From NCBI GenBank assembly GCA_003567615.1, contig PWZC01000188.1:1-9721 (forward strand): 9,721 nt of DNA, given 5' to 3'. The translations under genes and the position numbers were made by a program. The stretch is from Gemmatimonadota bacterium (GTDB lineage: Bacteria; Gemmatimonadota; Gemmatimonadetes; Longimicrobiales; Gaopeijiaceae). Below are positions 1 through 5,830 of the stretch, piece after piece; position 1 is the stretch's first letter; each line of letters opens with the position of its first letter. The notes beneath the pieces were generated by a model. That model ran no database searches and had not been told where the DNA came from. It was given only the letters and a program-made list of their open reading frames with translations.

Positions 1-2
1 AG

Positions 3-76
3 TCGGGGCGCCGGGATTCGAACCCGGGACCTCCTGCTCCCAAAGCAGGCGCGCTACCGAGCTGCGCCACGCCCCG
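3..76 (-). tRNA. tRNA-Pro (anticodon UGG)
   Basis: Read on the minus strand, the 74 bases fold into a complete cloverleaf. The acceptor stem is CGGGGCG (76-70) with CGCCCCG (10-4), the D stem is GCGC/GCGC, the anticodon stem is CCTGC/GCAGG, and the T stem is CCGGG/CCCGG around a TTCGAAT loop. The 7-base anticodon loop TTTGGGA places anticodon TGG at 42-40, which reads CCA and related Pro codons. The C1-G72 pair and discriminator A73 (position 3) are the usual identity features of bacterial tRNA-Pro. The next bases are CT, so the 3' CCA is not encoded and must be added after processing. The gene lies 44 bases downstream of the DUF971 gene on the same strand. I see no convincing promoter or terminator in that gap, so co-transcription with the operon is possible. 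Confidence 0.97.
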
Positions 77-120
77 ATGAACGGGTAAACTAACTCCAAT
101 TGACCCGGGACGAGTAGTCC

Positions 121-441
121 CTAATCCTGCTCATCCCAGGGACACAAACGCCGGAGGTATTCGAAGGGGTAGATGCCTGTAGAGTGCTGGTCACTCCAGT
201 GGAACCGAATCGCGTATCGACCCACGTAGGTGATCTCAATCGGGTGGATGGAAGGCGCCACGTCCTCGGGCCTGAGAATCCGCTTTCCCGTCATTTCATC
301 CACGCAGCCCGCGCATGGGCACGCCACCCGCAGGAACCGGGGATGGAACTCGGATCGATGCCCATCCCCCCATACGACCCGCAGCCTCCGGCCATCCTCG
401 GTAGGCCCGATGTGCTCGGGCCGGGTCCGATCCGGATTCAT
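121..441 (-). CDS. DUF971 family protein
   Basis: The 106-residue protein matches the small stand-alone DUF971 family, which is related to the N-terminal domain of gamma-butyrobetaine hydroxylase-like proteins. Visible family marks are the Cys cluster CPCAGC (residues 41-46) followed by VDE and TG, the central VGRYAIRFHWSDQHSTGIY segment (73-91), and the closing YLRRLCPWD (95-103). The cysteines (41, 43, 46, 100) suggest metal or Fe-S binding, but this is inferred. Stand-alone members have no settled biochemical role. Its ATG overlaps the rdgB stop as ATGA (438-441), so it is probably translationally coupled to rdgB and is the last protein gene of the operon before tRNA-Pro. Length is normal for the family. 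Confidence 0.9.
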   Translation of the reverse strand: MNPDRTRPEHIGPTEDGRRLRVVWGDGHRSEFHPRFLRVACPCAGCVDEMTGKRILRPEDVAPSIHPIEITYVGRYAIRFHWSDQHSTGIYPFEYLRRLCPWDEQD

Positions 442-1121
442 CGATCCCTCTCGTCGCTGAGGGAGGCGCCACTTCCGGCAGCGGCGCGCAAGAAGTCGGA
501 AAGCCGTCGAAACGCAACCCCGCGGTGGCCAACCCGGGCCTTCTCCTCCCCGGACACCTGGGCGAACGTGGCACCAAGAGGCGGATGCAGGAAGACCGGG
601 TCATACCCGAACCCGCCATTCCCCTGACGGACCTCGAGGATGAAGCCATCCACAGTTCCCCGAAATGTCCAGGACTCACCCCTGGGACTCACTAGCGCCA
701 CTTCCGTCACGAACCGAGCCGTGCGTCGTTGGTGGGGGATGCCCCTGAGTGACTCCAACAGATGATCGACATTGAGGCGATCCTGGGTTTCGCGGTCAAC
801 GTGCCCGGTGATTGGCGCGAATCTGCGAGACCGGACTCCGGGTCTGCCTCCCAGGGCATCGACCTCCAAGCCCGAATCATCGGCGATGGTCAGGAGTCCC
901 GATCGCTCCTGAAAGTAACGCGCCTTGGCCAAAGCATTCTCCGAGAAGCTTTCCGCGTCCTCCAGGCCGTCCTCTTCAGGGGATTCGGGGATGCCCATCT
1001 CAAGCAGGTCCACAACCTCCATGCCGGGCACGGCGGCAAGGATCGCCCGGATCTCTCGTAGCTTGTGTGGACTTCTGGTGGCAACGAGAAGCGGTCCGGT
1101 GACAGAATTGATCTCCGTCAA
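438..1121 (-). CDS. rdgB: RdgB/HAM1-type dITP/XTP pyrophosphatase
   Basis: The 227-residue enzyme belongs to the Ham1/RdgB family, which hydrolyses non-canonical purine NTPs (dITP, ITP, XTP) to the monophosphate and pyrophosphate and so keeps deaminated purines out of DNA and RNA. Motifs in order are ATRSPHKLREI (14-24, substrate loop), SFSENALAKA (58-67), IADDSGLEVDAL with GGRPGVRS (79-98, with the metal-binding and catalytic Asp pair), GNGGFGYDPVF (168-177), and K194 with GHRGVAFRRL (198-207). The usual N of the first motif (T-x-N-x-x-K) is Ser17, and the usual SHR is GHR. The start is set at TTG (1121-1119), which overlaps the rph stop as TTGA and has GGAGG four bases upstream. The frame stays open for another 180 codons upstream, but that extension only shadows rph. 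Adjacent rph and rdgB genes are common in bacteria. Confidence 0.93.
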   Translation of the reverse strand: MTEINSVTGPLLVATRSPHKLREIRAILAAVPGMEVVDLLEMGIPESPEEDGLEDAESFSENALAKARYFQERSGLLTIADDSGLEVDALGGRPGVRSRRFAPITGHVDRETQDRLNVDHLLESLRGIPHQRRTARFVTEVALVSPRGESWTFRGTVDGFILEVRQGNGGFGYDPVFLHPPLGATFAQVSGEEKARVGHRGVAFRRLSDFLRAAAGSGASLSDERDR

Positions 1122-1879
1122 CGTGCCTCCATGAATTCCCGTTGGACCTGAACCAGCGACTCGATACCCCCCAGTGCCAGATCCAACATCTCCCGGAATG
1201 CCGCTCTCTGCACGGGGAGTCCCTCGGCCGTCCCCTGCACCTCGACGATCCGACCGTCGCCTGTGGCCACCACGTTCATGTCCATCTCGGCTCGCGAGTC
1301 CTCGGAGTAATCCAGATCGAGGAGCGGCCGGTGGTCGATCATCCCCACACTCACCGCAGCCAGTGGTTCGCGGATCGGCGAGTCTGCCAGAACTCCTCGC
1401 CGGGTCAGGCCACGCGCTGCCAGAGCCAGGGCGATCCATCCGCCGGTAACGGCCGCCGTCCGTGTTCCCCCGTCGGCCTGCAGTACATCGGCGTCGATCA
1501 GGACCGTTCGGGATCCCAGGCGTTCGAGGTCCGTGCTGGCCCGCAGGGCCCGCCCGATCAGGCGCTGGATCTCCTGGGTGCGTCCACCCGTTCCGCCCCG
1601 CTCCCGGCTGCGCCGGGTGTGTGTGGACCGCGGCAGCATCCCGTACTCGGCCGTGATCCACCCATACCCCGATGCTTCACGCCATGCCGGCACTCCTTCC
1701 TCCACGGAGGCGGTGCACAGAACCCGAGTGGAGCCGAAGGAGATGAGACAGGATCCTTCGGCATAGGGAGAGGAATCCGCCTCCACCACCACGGGCCGAA
1801 GATCCGCGGGGTGCCGGCCATCGGCGCGTCGAAGCTCATCGCCTGGCTCCTTGGACCGATCCAATCCCACAGCGGTCAC
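1118..1879 (-). CDS. rph: Ribonuclease PH
   Basis: The 253-residue protein is RNase PH, a phosphate-dependent 3'-5' exoribonuclease that trims tRNA precursors. Family motifs cover the whole length: RADGRHPADLRPV (18-30), GSTRVLCTASVEEGVPAW (49-66), GWITAEYGMLPRSTHTR (73-89), GRTQEIQRLIGRALRA (99-114), VLIDADVLQADGGTRTAAVTG (126-146) and DLDYSEDSRAEMDMNVV (188-204), followed by VEVQGTAEG. Asp194 and Asp200 match the catalytic Asp pair, and Arg140 in GGTRTA matches the phosphate-binding Arg. The chosen GTG start forms GTGA with the hemC stop. GTG at codon 4 or TTG at codon 6 are alternatives and would bring the length nearer the usual 240 or so. Its neighbours are hemC upstream and rdgB downstream. 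Confidence 0.96.
   Translation of the reverse strand: MTAVGLDRSKEPGDELRRADGRHPADLRPVVVEADSSPYAEGSCLISFGSTRVLCTASVEEGVPAWREASGYGWITAEYGMLPRSTHTRRSRERGGTGGRTQEIQRLIGRALRASTDLERLGSRTVLIDADVLQADGGTRTAAVTGGWIALALAARGLTRRGVLADSPIREPLAAVSVGMIDHRPLLDLDYSEDSRAEMDMNVVATGDGRIVEVQGTAEGLPVQRAAFREMLDLALGGIESLVQVQREFMEAR
1126..1130 (-). promoter_or_regulatory. Ribosome binding site supporting the TTG start of rdgB
   Basis: On the minus strand a perfect GGAGG lies four bases before TTG (1121-1119), inside the last codons of rph. It is the main reason for choosing this TTG, because no ATG or GTG follows in frame before the conserved LLVATRS substrate loop. Confidence 0.6.
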
Positions 1880-2844
1880 GAGGCCCCACCATCAGGCACA
1901 CCGGCTCGAACCGTCTCGTTCACATCCGCCAGAATCGAGTCGGCGCCCATCTCGAGGAGACGGTCCGCGACCTGGACTCCCAAGGTCTCGGGATCATCCT
2001 GTGCTCCGGTAGCATCTGCCCGAACAGCTCGTCCCCCATCCGGTGCAGCCACCACACCCCTCAGGCGCATCCCTCCGCCGTAGGGTAATCCATGCGCGCC
2101 CACCGGAAGCTGGCACCCCGCTTCCAATCGGTGCATCAGGGAACGCTCGGCGGTCACCGCCGCCCGGGACGGCAGGTGATCCAGCGGGCGGACATGCTTC
2201 AGGGCCTCCGCATCCCCCTCCCGAACCACCACCGCCAGCGCACCCTGTCCGGGGGCCGGGAGCCATGAAGCCGGCTCAAGGTGCTCGTGGATCCGGTGGG
2301 TCCAGCCCAGTCGCCGGACTCCCGCGGCGGCAAGGATGATGGCGTGATACTCACCTCGCTCCACCATGGACATCCTCGTGTCCAGATTCCCCCGGATCCC
2401 GGCAACTTCCAGGTCGGGTCGGAAGGCAAGGGCGAGGGCCCGCCGTCGCAGGGACCCGGTGCCCAGACGCCCGCCTGGAGGCAGGTCCGCCAACGTCGTG
2501 GGATTCCCCTCGGGACCGATCAGTACATCCCGAACATCCTCCCGCTCCGGCACGGCGCCCAGAACGACCCCCTCGGCCAGCACCGTAGGTAGATCCTTCA
2601 GGGAATGGACCGCAAGGTCCACTTCTCCGTCCAGCAGAGCCCGATCCAGTTCCCGGGTAAAGAGACCCTGACCACCGATGCTTGCCAGGGGCTGGTCCTG
2701 GATCTGATCTCCCATGGTGCGGACGATGACGAGTTCGACCTTCCGACCCGTGGCCTCTTCGATCCGCCGCGCCACCCATCCACTCTGGGTGGTGGCGAGC
2801 AGCGAGCCGCGGGTACCGAGCCGAAGGGGGCGCACGGCGCTCAC
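1876..2844 (-). CDS. hemC: Porphobilinogen deaminase (hydroxymethylbilane synthase)
   Basis: The 322-residue cytosolic enzyme joins four porphobilinogen units into hydroxymethylbilane in tetrapyrrole (heme) synthesis. Evidence runs through all three domains: LGTRGSLLATTQ (9-20), IGGQGLFTREL (56-66), DLAVHSLKDLPT (76-87, with catalytic Asp84), GTGSLRRRALAL (128-139), IRGNLDTRMSMVERG (150-164), LPAPGQGALAV (195-205) and LEAGCQLPVGA (240-250). Cys244 is the residue that carries the dipyrromethane cofactor. The start is GTG (2844), which overlaps the stop of the LptE-like gene as GTGA; no strong ribosome binding site is visible, consistent with coupled translation. No other heme gene is in the window, so hemC sits in a mixed envelope and RNA operon. 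Length and active-site residues are normal. Confidence 0.97.
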   Translation of the reverse strand: MSAVRPLRLGTRGSLLATTQSGWVARRIEEATGRKVELVIVRTMGDQIQDQPLASIGGQGLFTRELDRALLDGEVDLAVHSLKDLPTVLAEGVVLGAVPEREDVRDVLIGPEGNPTTLADLPPGGRLGTGSLRRRALALAFRPDLEVAGIRGNLDTRMSMVERGEYHAIILAAAGVRRLGWTHRIHEHLEPASWLPAPGQGALAVVVREGDAEALKHVRPLDHLPSRAAVTAERSLMHRLEAGCQLPVGAHGLPYGGGMRLRGVVAAPDGGRAVRADATGAQDDPETLGVQVADRLLEMGADSILADVNETVRAGVPDGGAS

Positions 2845-3380
2845 CAGTTCGACTGAACGCCATCGATGACGTTCTGCAGAAGTCTCTGGATGGCCAACCG
2901 GCGGCCGTCTTCCTCCAATTCACTGGATTCCAGGTATTCTCCCCGAACGGAGAGGCTGGAATTGTCCCAGAGGATCATGTTGTTCACCCGGTCAATGATT
3001 TCAATTTCTACGGTCATGGATACCTGCCGCTCCAACACCTCGGCCCCCCTGCCATCCGGGGCCTGCCGATAGGACGGTGCATCCACCGAATAATTGCGGA
3101 TGCGCCCTCGCACAATGGCCTCGGCGAACTCTTCGCTCCCGGTCCGAACCCCGAATTGCTGCGGCAACCCCTGGAGAAGGACGTCGTGGATCTCCTGGGT
3201 CAGTTCGAAGCGGCTCGTCTCGTTGTCAAACGGCACGATGGCCAGGCTCCGGACATGGGAAGGGAGACCGGCACCCGCCTGGAAGGTGTAGTTGCCCCCT
3301 CCCAGCAGGAGCACGCTCACCAGCACCAGTCCGAGGCTAACGCCGAGGCTCCCAGATGTCCGACGGGTACGATTCCACAT
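2841..3380 (-). CDS. LptE-like LPS-assembly protein lacking a lipobox cysteine
   Basis: The 179-residue protein from ATG (3380) resembles the LptE family of LPS-assembly lipoproteins, which plug the LptD barrel in the outer membrane. It has a hydrophobic export segment (about residues 12-28), an aromatic NYTFQAG stretch, then SHVRSLAIVPFDNETSRFEL, a core typical of LptE-like proteins in non-proteobacterial diderms. A conserved VRGRIRNYSV strand and a C-terminal helical part follow. Where the lipobox Cys is expected, the sequence reads LLLGGGNYTF: the codon at 3296-3294 is GGC, one base from TGC. The protein may therefore be unlipidated or carry a base error. TTG at 3386 is an alternative start. 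The gene overlaps the upstream lipoprotein gene by 44 bases and hemC by four. The family call is fairly sure; a true LptD partner role is inferred. Confidence 0.75.
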   Translation of the reverse strand: MWNRTRRTSGSLGVSLGLVLVSVLLLGGGNYTFQAGAGLPSHVRSLAIVPFDNETSRFELTQEIHDVLLQGLPQQFGVRTGSEEFAEAIVRGRIRNYSVDAPSYRQAPDGRGAEVLERQVSMTVEIEIIDRVNNMILWDNSSLSVRGEYLESSELEEDGRRLAIQRLLQNVIDGVQSNW

Positions 3381-4086
3381 GCTCAACAGTCTCCAGCCTC
3401 ATACGAAGTTCCCGGGTTCTCACATGATCCCGGTAGGTGGCCTGACGGGGAAAGCGCTCACCCTCGACCATTTCCAACCTCAGGTCCTCCAGAGCCCGCC
3501 CGTTGGACCGACGCACCATCTCCTGGACACGGTTCCGGTTGAGCAGGACAAGGAGTTCGGAATCCGCTCCCGGCCGATACCGCAGCTCGGCCAAGCCGTC
3601 CCTCTGCCACCGCCCCCCGGCCAGGCCCATCCCCCGGTCCGGCCGGAAGACACCCAGGGACCCCCAGAACATAGTGGGTTGCGGAAGCAGTTCCGGAAGC
3701 CCCTCCGGGATTCGGAGTTCCCCATCGACCAGTGCCGCTGCCGTAATTCGCTCTCCTCCTCGCGAGAAGAGGTCCAGTCGGGCGCGATAGGGGGGCTCCA
3801 CGCGCGCCACCCCTCGGCCCTGGACGCGCATACCCGGTTCGACCACCGACCATTCGAACACGATCCGGTAGGGAGAGTCCAGTGCCGATGAGCGCTCCGC
3901 CTGCATGGCCAGCTGCCCGGCGTCGAGTGGACGCGCTTCCTCCACCGGGCCGGACGGTGCGCAGCCACCAAGGGTGAGAAGCGTCAACGCCAGGAGCAGG
4001 CCGAAAAGCGGAAGGGCGCCGACCGCAACCCGGGTCGGCTCCGAAGCCGGTCCTGCATCAGCAGCGTTTCGACCTATGCCGGTCAC
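3337..4086 (-). CDS. Outer-membrane lipoprotein, LolB/DUF4292-like
   Basis: From GTG at 4086 the protein has 249 residues. It has a strong lipoprotein signal: a hydrophobic run LPLFGLLLALTLLTL, then LGGC with Cys42, followed by Ala-Pro. The mature part has alternating strands (RIVFEWSVVEPGMRVQGRGVARVEPPYRARLDLF, residues about 73-106), resembling the half-barrel of LolA/LolB and DUF4292 proteins that carry lipoproteins or lipids. That family link is from appearance only. The frame is open up to GTG 4236 and ATG 4224, and the ATG has GAGG 11 bases upstream. Those starts would put the lipobox near residue 88-92, and the added codons look unlike the rest of the gene, so the shorter form is preferred. 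It is the first gene of the operon and overlaps the LptE-like gene. Confidence 0.65.
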   Translation of the reverse strand: MTGIGRNAADAGPASEPTRVAVGALPLFGLLLALTLLTLGGCAPSGPVEEARPLDAGQLAMQAERSSALDSPYRIVFEWSVVEPGMRVQGRGVARVEPPYRARLDLFSRGGERITAAALVDGELRIPEGLPELLPQPTMFWGSLGVFRPDRGMGLAGGRWQRDGLAELRYRPGADSELLVLLNRNRVQEMVRRSNGRALEDLRLEMVEGERFPRQATYRDHVRTRELRMRLETVEHVESYPSDIWEPRR

Positions 4087-4279
4087 GTTCGACGATCCTG
4101 GATTGGGAGATGGAGCAAGCGAGGATGAGCAGCGCGAACGGGCAGAGCGCACACGGGCAGACAGGAAGATTCCAAGGGTCCGGGCAATTCCAGTTGAGGT
4201 CGGCTGAGCTGGTCGATGGATCATGGGGTTCAACACCTCAAGCCCGGGTCGGGGTCCGGGTCCGAAACGGAGCCCGCAG

Positions 4280-4288
4280 AAGATAACA
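4280..4288 (-). promoter_or_regulatory. Candidate extended -10 promoter for the lipoprotein-to-DUF971 operon
   Basis: On the minus strand the sequence TGTTATCTT gives a TGn extended -10 with hexamer TATCTT (4 of 6 matches to TATAAT). No good -35 is seen 16-18 bases upstream, which an extended -10 can tolerate. Transcription would start near 4273, about 50 bases before ATG 4224 and about 190 bases before GTG 4086. Sequence-only and weak. Confidence 0.25.
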
Positions 4289-4294
4289 CGGCCG

Positions 4295-4323
4295 TATACA
4301 CGAACGCTAAGCGCCCATACTTT
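4295..4323 (+). promoter_or_regulatory. Candidate leaderless promoter of the lpxH-like gene
   Basis: TATACA (4295-4300, 4 of 6 to TTGACA) and TACTTT (4318-4323, fits TANNNT) are exactly 17 bases apart. The second box ends six bases before ATG 4330, so transcription would begin at or near the A of the start codon. No purine-rich ribosome site precedes this ATG, which fits leaderless translation. Confidence 0.3.
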
Positions 4324-4329
4324 CTACCC

Positions 4330-5151
4330 ATGAGCCAGACCACCAGCTTCGTTACCAGCGATGTCCATCTGGGCGCAGTCCCTTCCAGCACCGTTCGAGC
4401 CTTTCACCAGTGGCTCCGTTGGGTAGCGGAGCGGGCGGAACTGGTCGTCATCAATGGAGACCTCTTCGACTTCTGGTTCGAGTACCGGAGCGTCGTCCCC
4501 CGCGGGTACGCCCGGACGCTCGGGCTTCTTGGAGAACTGGTGGACCATGGGGTGACCGTACATCTGGTTGGAGGGAACCATGACTGGTGGGGCGGTTCCA
4601 TGCTGACGGATGAGATCGGGGTGCACTTCCACCGCGACCCGGTGGTCCTGGACGTCTCGGGGCGCCGCTGCCTCTTTGCCCATGGAGACGGCCTGGGACG
4701 AGGAGACCTGGGATACAGGGCGCTTCGATGGACCCTCCGGTCACGACCGACTCTGTGGCTGTTTCGCTGGATCCACCCTGATGTGGGTGCTGCCGTTGCC
4801 CGGAAGGTATCCCGGACCGAACTCCGCCAGGAAGCGGACGGTCATACCCGGAAAGGTGTGGGGGATCCCCTGGACGGCGGTCAACCGGGAGACCCTGCCG
4901 GTCGAAGCGGTGAACTCAGTCGATGGGCCAGGAATCAACTCCTGGATGATCCCTCACTGGATGACGTCTTTCTCGGGCATACCCATCTTCCCAAACGGGA
5001 GGAGGTGGCACCGGGCCGCTTCTATGTCAATTCCGGTGACTGGCTGATCCACAACTCGTTTGTTTCCATCAAGGGCCCCGACGCCCCCCCCGAACTGCTC
5101 CAGTGGAAAGGGGATGCACCACCGATCCCCTTCACCTCCAGGGGAGCCTGA
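4330..5151 (+). CDS. lpxH: UDP-2,3-diacylglucosamine diphosphatase-like metallophosphoesterase (LpxH-like)
   Basis: The 273-residue protein is a calcineurin-like phosphoesterase with the full two-metal signature: SDVHLG (D11, H13), NGDLFDFWFE (D44, D47), GGNHDWW (N83, H84, D85), HGDGLGRGDLGY (H118) and LGHTHLP (H217, H219). The HGDGLG-GD-GY segment and the later WLFRWIHPD resemble LpxH-like proteins of Bacteroidota. Those are annotated as splitting UDP-2,3-diacylglucosamine into lipid X and UMP, the fourth step of lipid A synthesis, at the inner face of the inner membrane. The motif is GNHD rather than the GNRD of E. coli LpxH, so lipid A activity is likely but not certain. A polar, Gly-rich stretch (about 163-200) lies between the helical cap and the last metal motif. 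ATG 4330 is preferred; the 38 codons open upstream carry no conserved sequence. It is the only plus-strand gene, divergent from the lipoprotein operon. Confidence 0.85.
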   Translation: MSQTTSFVTSDVHLGAVPSSTVRAFHQWLRWVAERAELVVINGDLFDFWFEYRSVVPRGYARTLGLLGELVDHGVTVHLVGGNHDWWGGSMLTDEIGVHFHRDPVVLDVSGRRCLFAHGDGLGRGDLGYRALRWTLRSRPTLWLFRWIHPDVGAAVARKVSRTELRQEADGHTRKGVGDPLDGGQPGDPAGRSGELSRWARNQLLDDPSLDDVFLGHTHLPKREEVAPGRFYVNSGDWLIHNSFVSIKGPDAPPELLQWKGDAPPIPFTSRGA

Positions 5152-5830
5152 CTCGCCGCGGATCCATGCTCACGCTGAGTTCCCAGCCTCCCGTCATCCC
5201 GGGAGAGATGTCCATGGACAGGGGCTCTGGATGATCCATCAGGTGCCCTGCCACGAAGGCGTCCACCGCTTGGAGGAGGATGATGACGAGGGTGGCGGCG
5301 ATCCAGTCCTCCACCTCTTCCGAGCGCCGCTCCACCATGTCCTCCCAATCCCCCACCCGTGGGTCCTGGTTGGTCAGGACCCGCAGAGAGTCAGGCTGCA
5401 CGATCCCTGAGGCCCGGAGCTGCCCGCGCACGGCCCGAATCTCCTGATCCCTCATCCGCCTCGCTTCGCGGTGTCCGGACAACGACTTGGAAAGCATCCA
5501 GACCGCGCCGGACTGCGCAGCCACATAGAAGGCACCACGGAAATGGGCGCCGGTAGCGGCGTGTCCCCAACCCGGTAGGATGAGCGATCGCACGAAGGCG
5601 CCACCCGGGGTGATACCGGGCTCCTCGCCCAGTTGCGGCCGCGGTTCCCGGAGAGGAGGAGGCTGAACCGTATCGGCGACGGCTACCGGGAGTTCGACCG
5701 GCTGAAGCGACTCCCCACGGAGTGCCGTGTGCTCCACCGAGGAGGTGACGGCCGGATCCGCGTCCAGGATGGGCCATCCAAGGGCCGATGCACCAACGGT
5801 CAAGATGACGAAAAGGGCAGCCGGTGCCAT
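5132..5830 (-). CDS. DUF5683 domain protein, probable exported envelope protein
   Basis: The 232-residue protein starts with a hydrophobic export segment (about residues 3-19, no basic residue before it), then a Pro-rich linker. The DUF5683-type core follows: AFVRSLILPGWGH (78-90) and FRGAFYVAAQSGAVW (97-111). Next come a charged helix rich in Arg and Glu (about 119-137) and a second hydrophobic helix, WIAATLVIILLQAVDAFVAGHL (176-197). The usual GWGQ of the family is GWGH here. The C-terminal tail alternates polar and hydrophobic residues. No function is established for this family; membrane or envelope location is inferred. ATG 5830 shares one base with the stop of the lipid kinase gene (TGATG), so the two are probably coupled. 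Its 3' end overlaps the convergent lpxH-like gene by 20 bases. Confidence 0.75.
   Translation of the reverse strand: MAPAALFVILTVGASALGWPILDADPAVTSSVEHTALRGESLQPVELPVAVADTVQPPPLREPRPQLGEEPGITPGGAFVRSLILPGWGHAATGAHFRGAFYVAAQSGAVWMLSKSLSGHREARRMRDQEIRAVRGQLRASGIVQPDSLRVLTNQDPRVGDWEDMVERRSEEVEDWIAATLVIILLQAVDAFVAGHLMDHPEPLSMDISPGMTGGWELSVSMDPRRVRLPWR

Larger units (their letters stand above)
4087..4329. other. Divergent intergenic region with candidate promoters
   Basis: This 243-base stretch between the divergent lipoprotein and lpxH-like genes is the only long gap in the window. It holds the two candidate promoters listed separately and a GTATAC palindrome (4294-4299). It also holds a G-rich run with repeated GGGTC-like words (about 4243-4265). 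If the lipoprotein gene really starts at ATG 4224, the gap shrinks to about 105 bases. I see no RNA gene or terminator in it. Confidence 0.5.

Noticed and set aside
438..1661. Long minus-strand frame extending rdgB upstream by 180 codons
   Set aside because: The extra part is out-of-frame sequence over rph with no family match; RdgB homology begins right after the TTG at 1121, which has its own ribosome site.
1142..2083. 313-codon plus-strand open frame
   Set aside because: Antisense to rph and the end of hemC, both with full family motifs; the translation is Pro/Ser/Arg-rich with no domain.
2111..2126. TGGCAC-N5-TTCC, partly like a sigma-54 promoter
   Set aside because: The -12 GC element is missing and the site lies inside hemC on the opposite strand with no gene after it.
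4243..4265. GGGTC-like repeats as an operator or repeat element
   Set aside because: The run is short, imperfect and typical of GC-rich spacer DNA.
4216..4329. 38-codon upstream extension of the LpxH-like gene
   Set aside because: It lacks conserved sequence, and the phosphoesterase domain starts right after ATG 4330.
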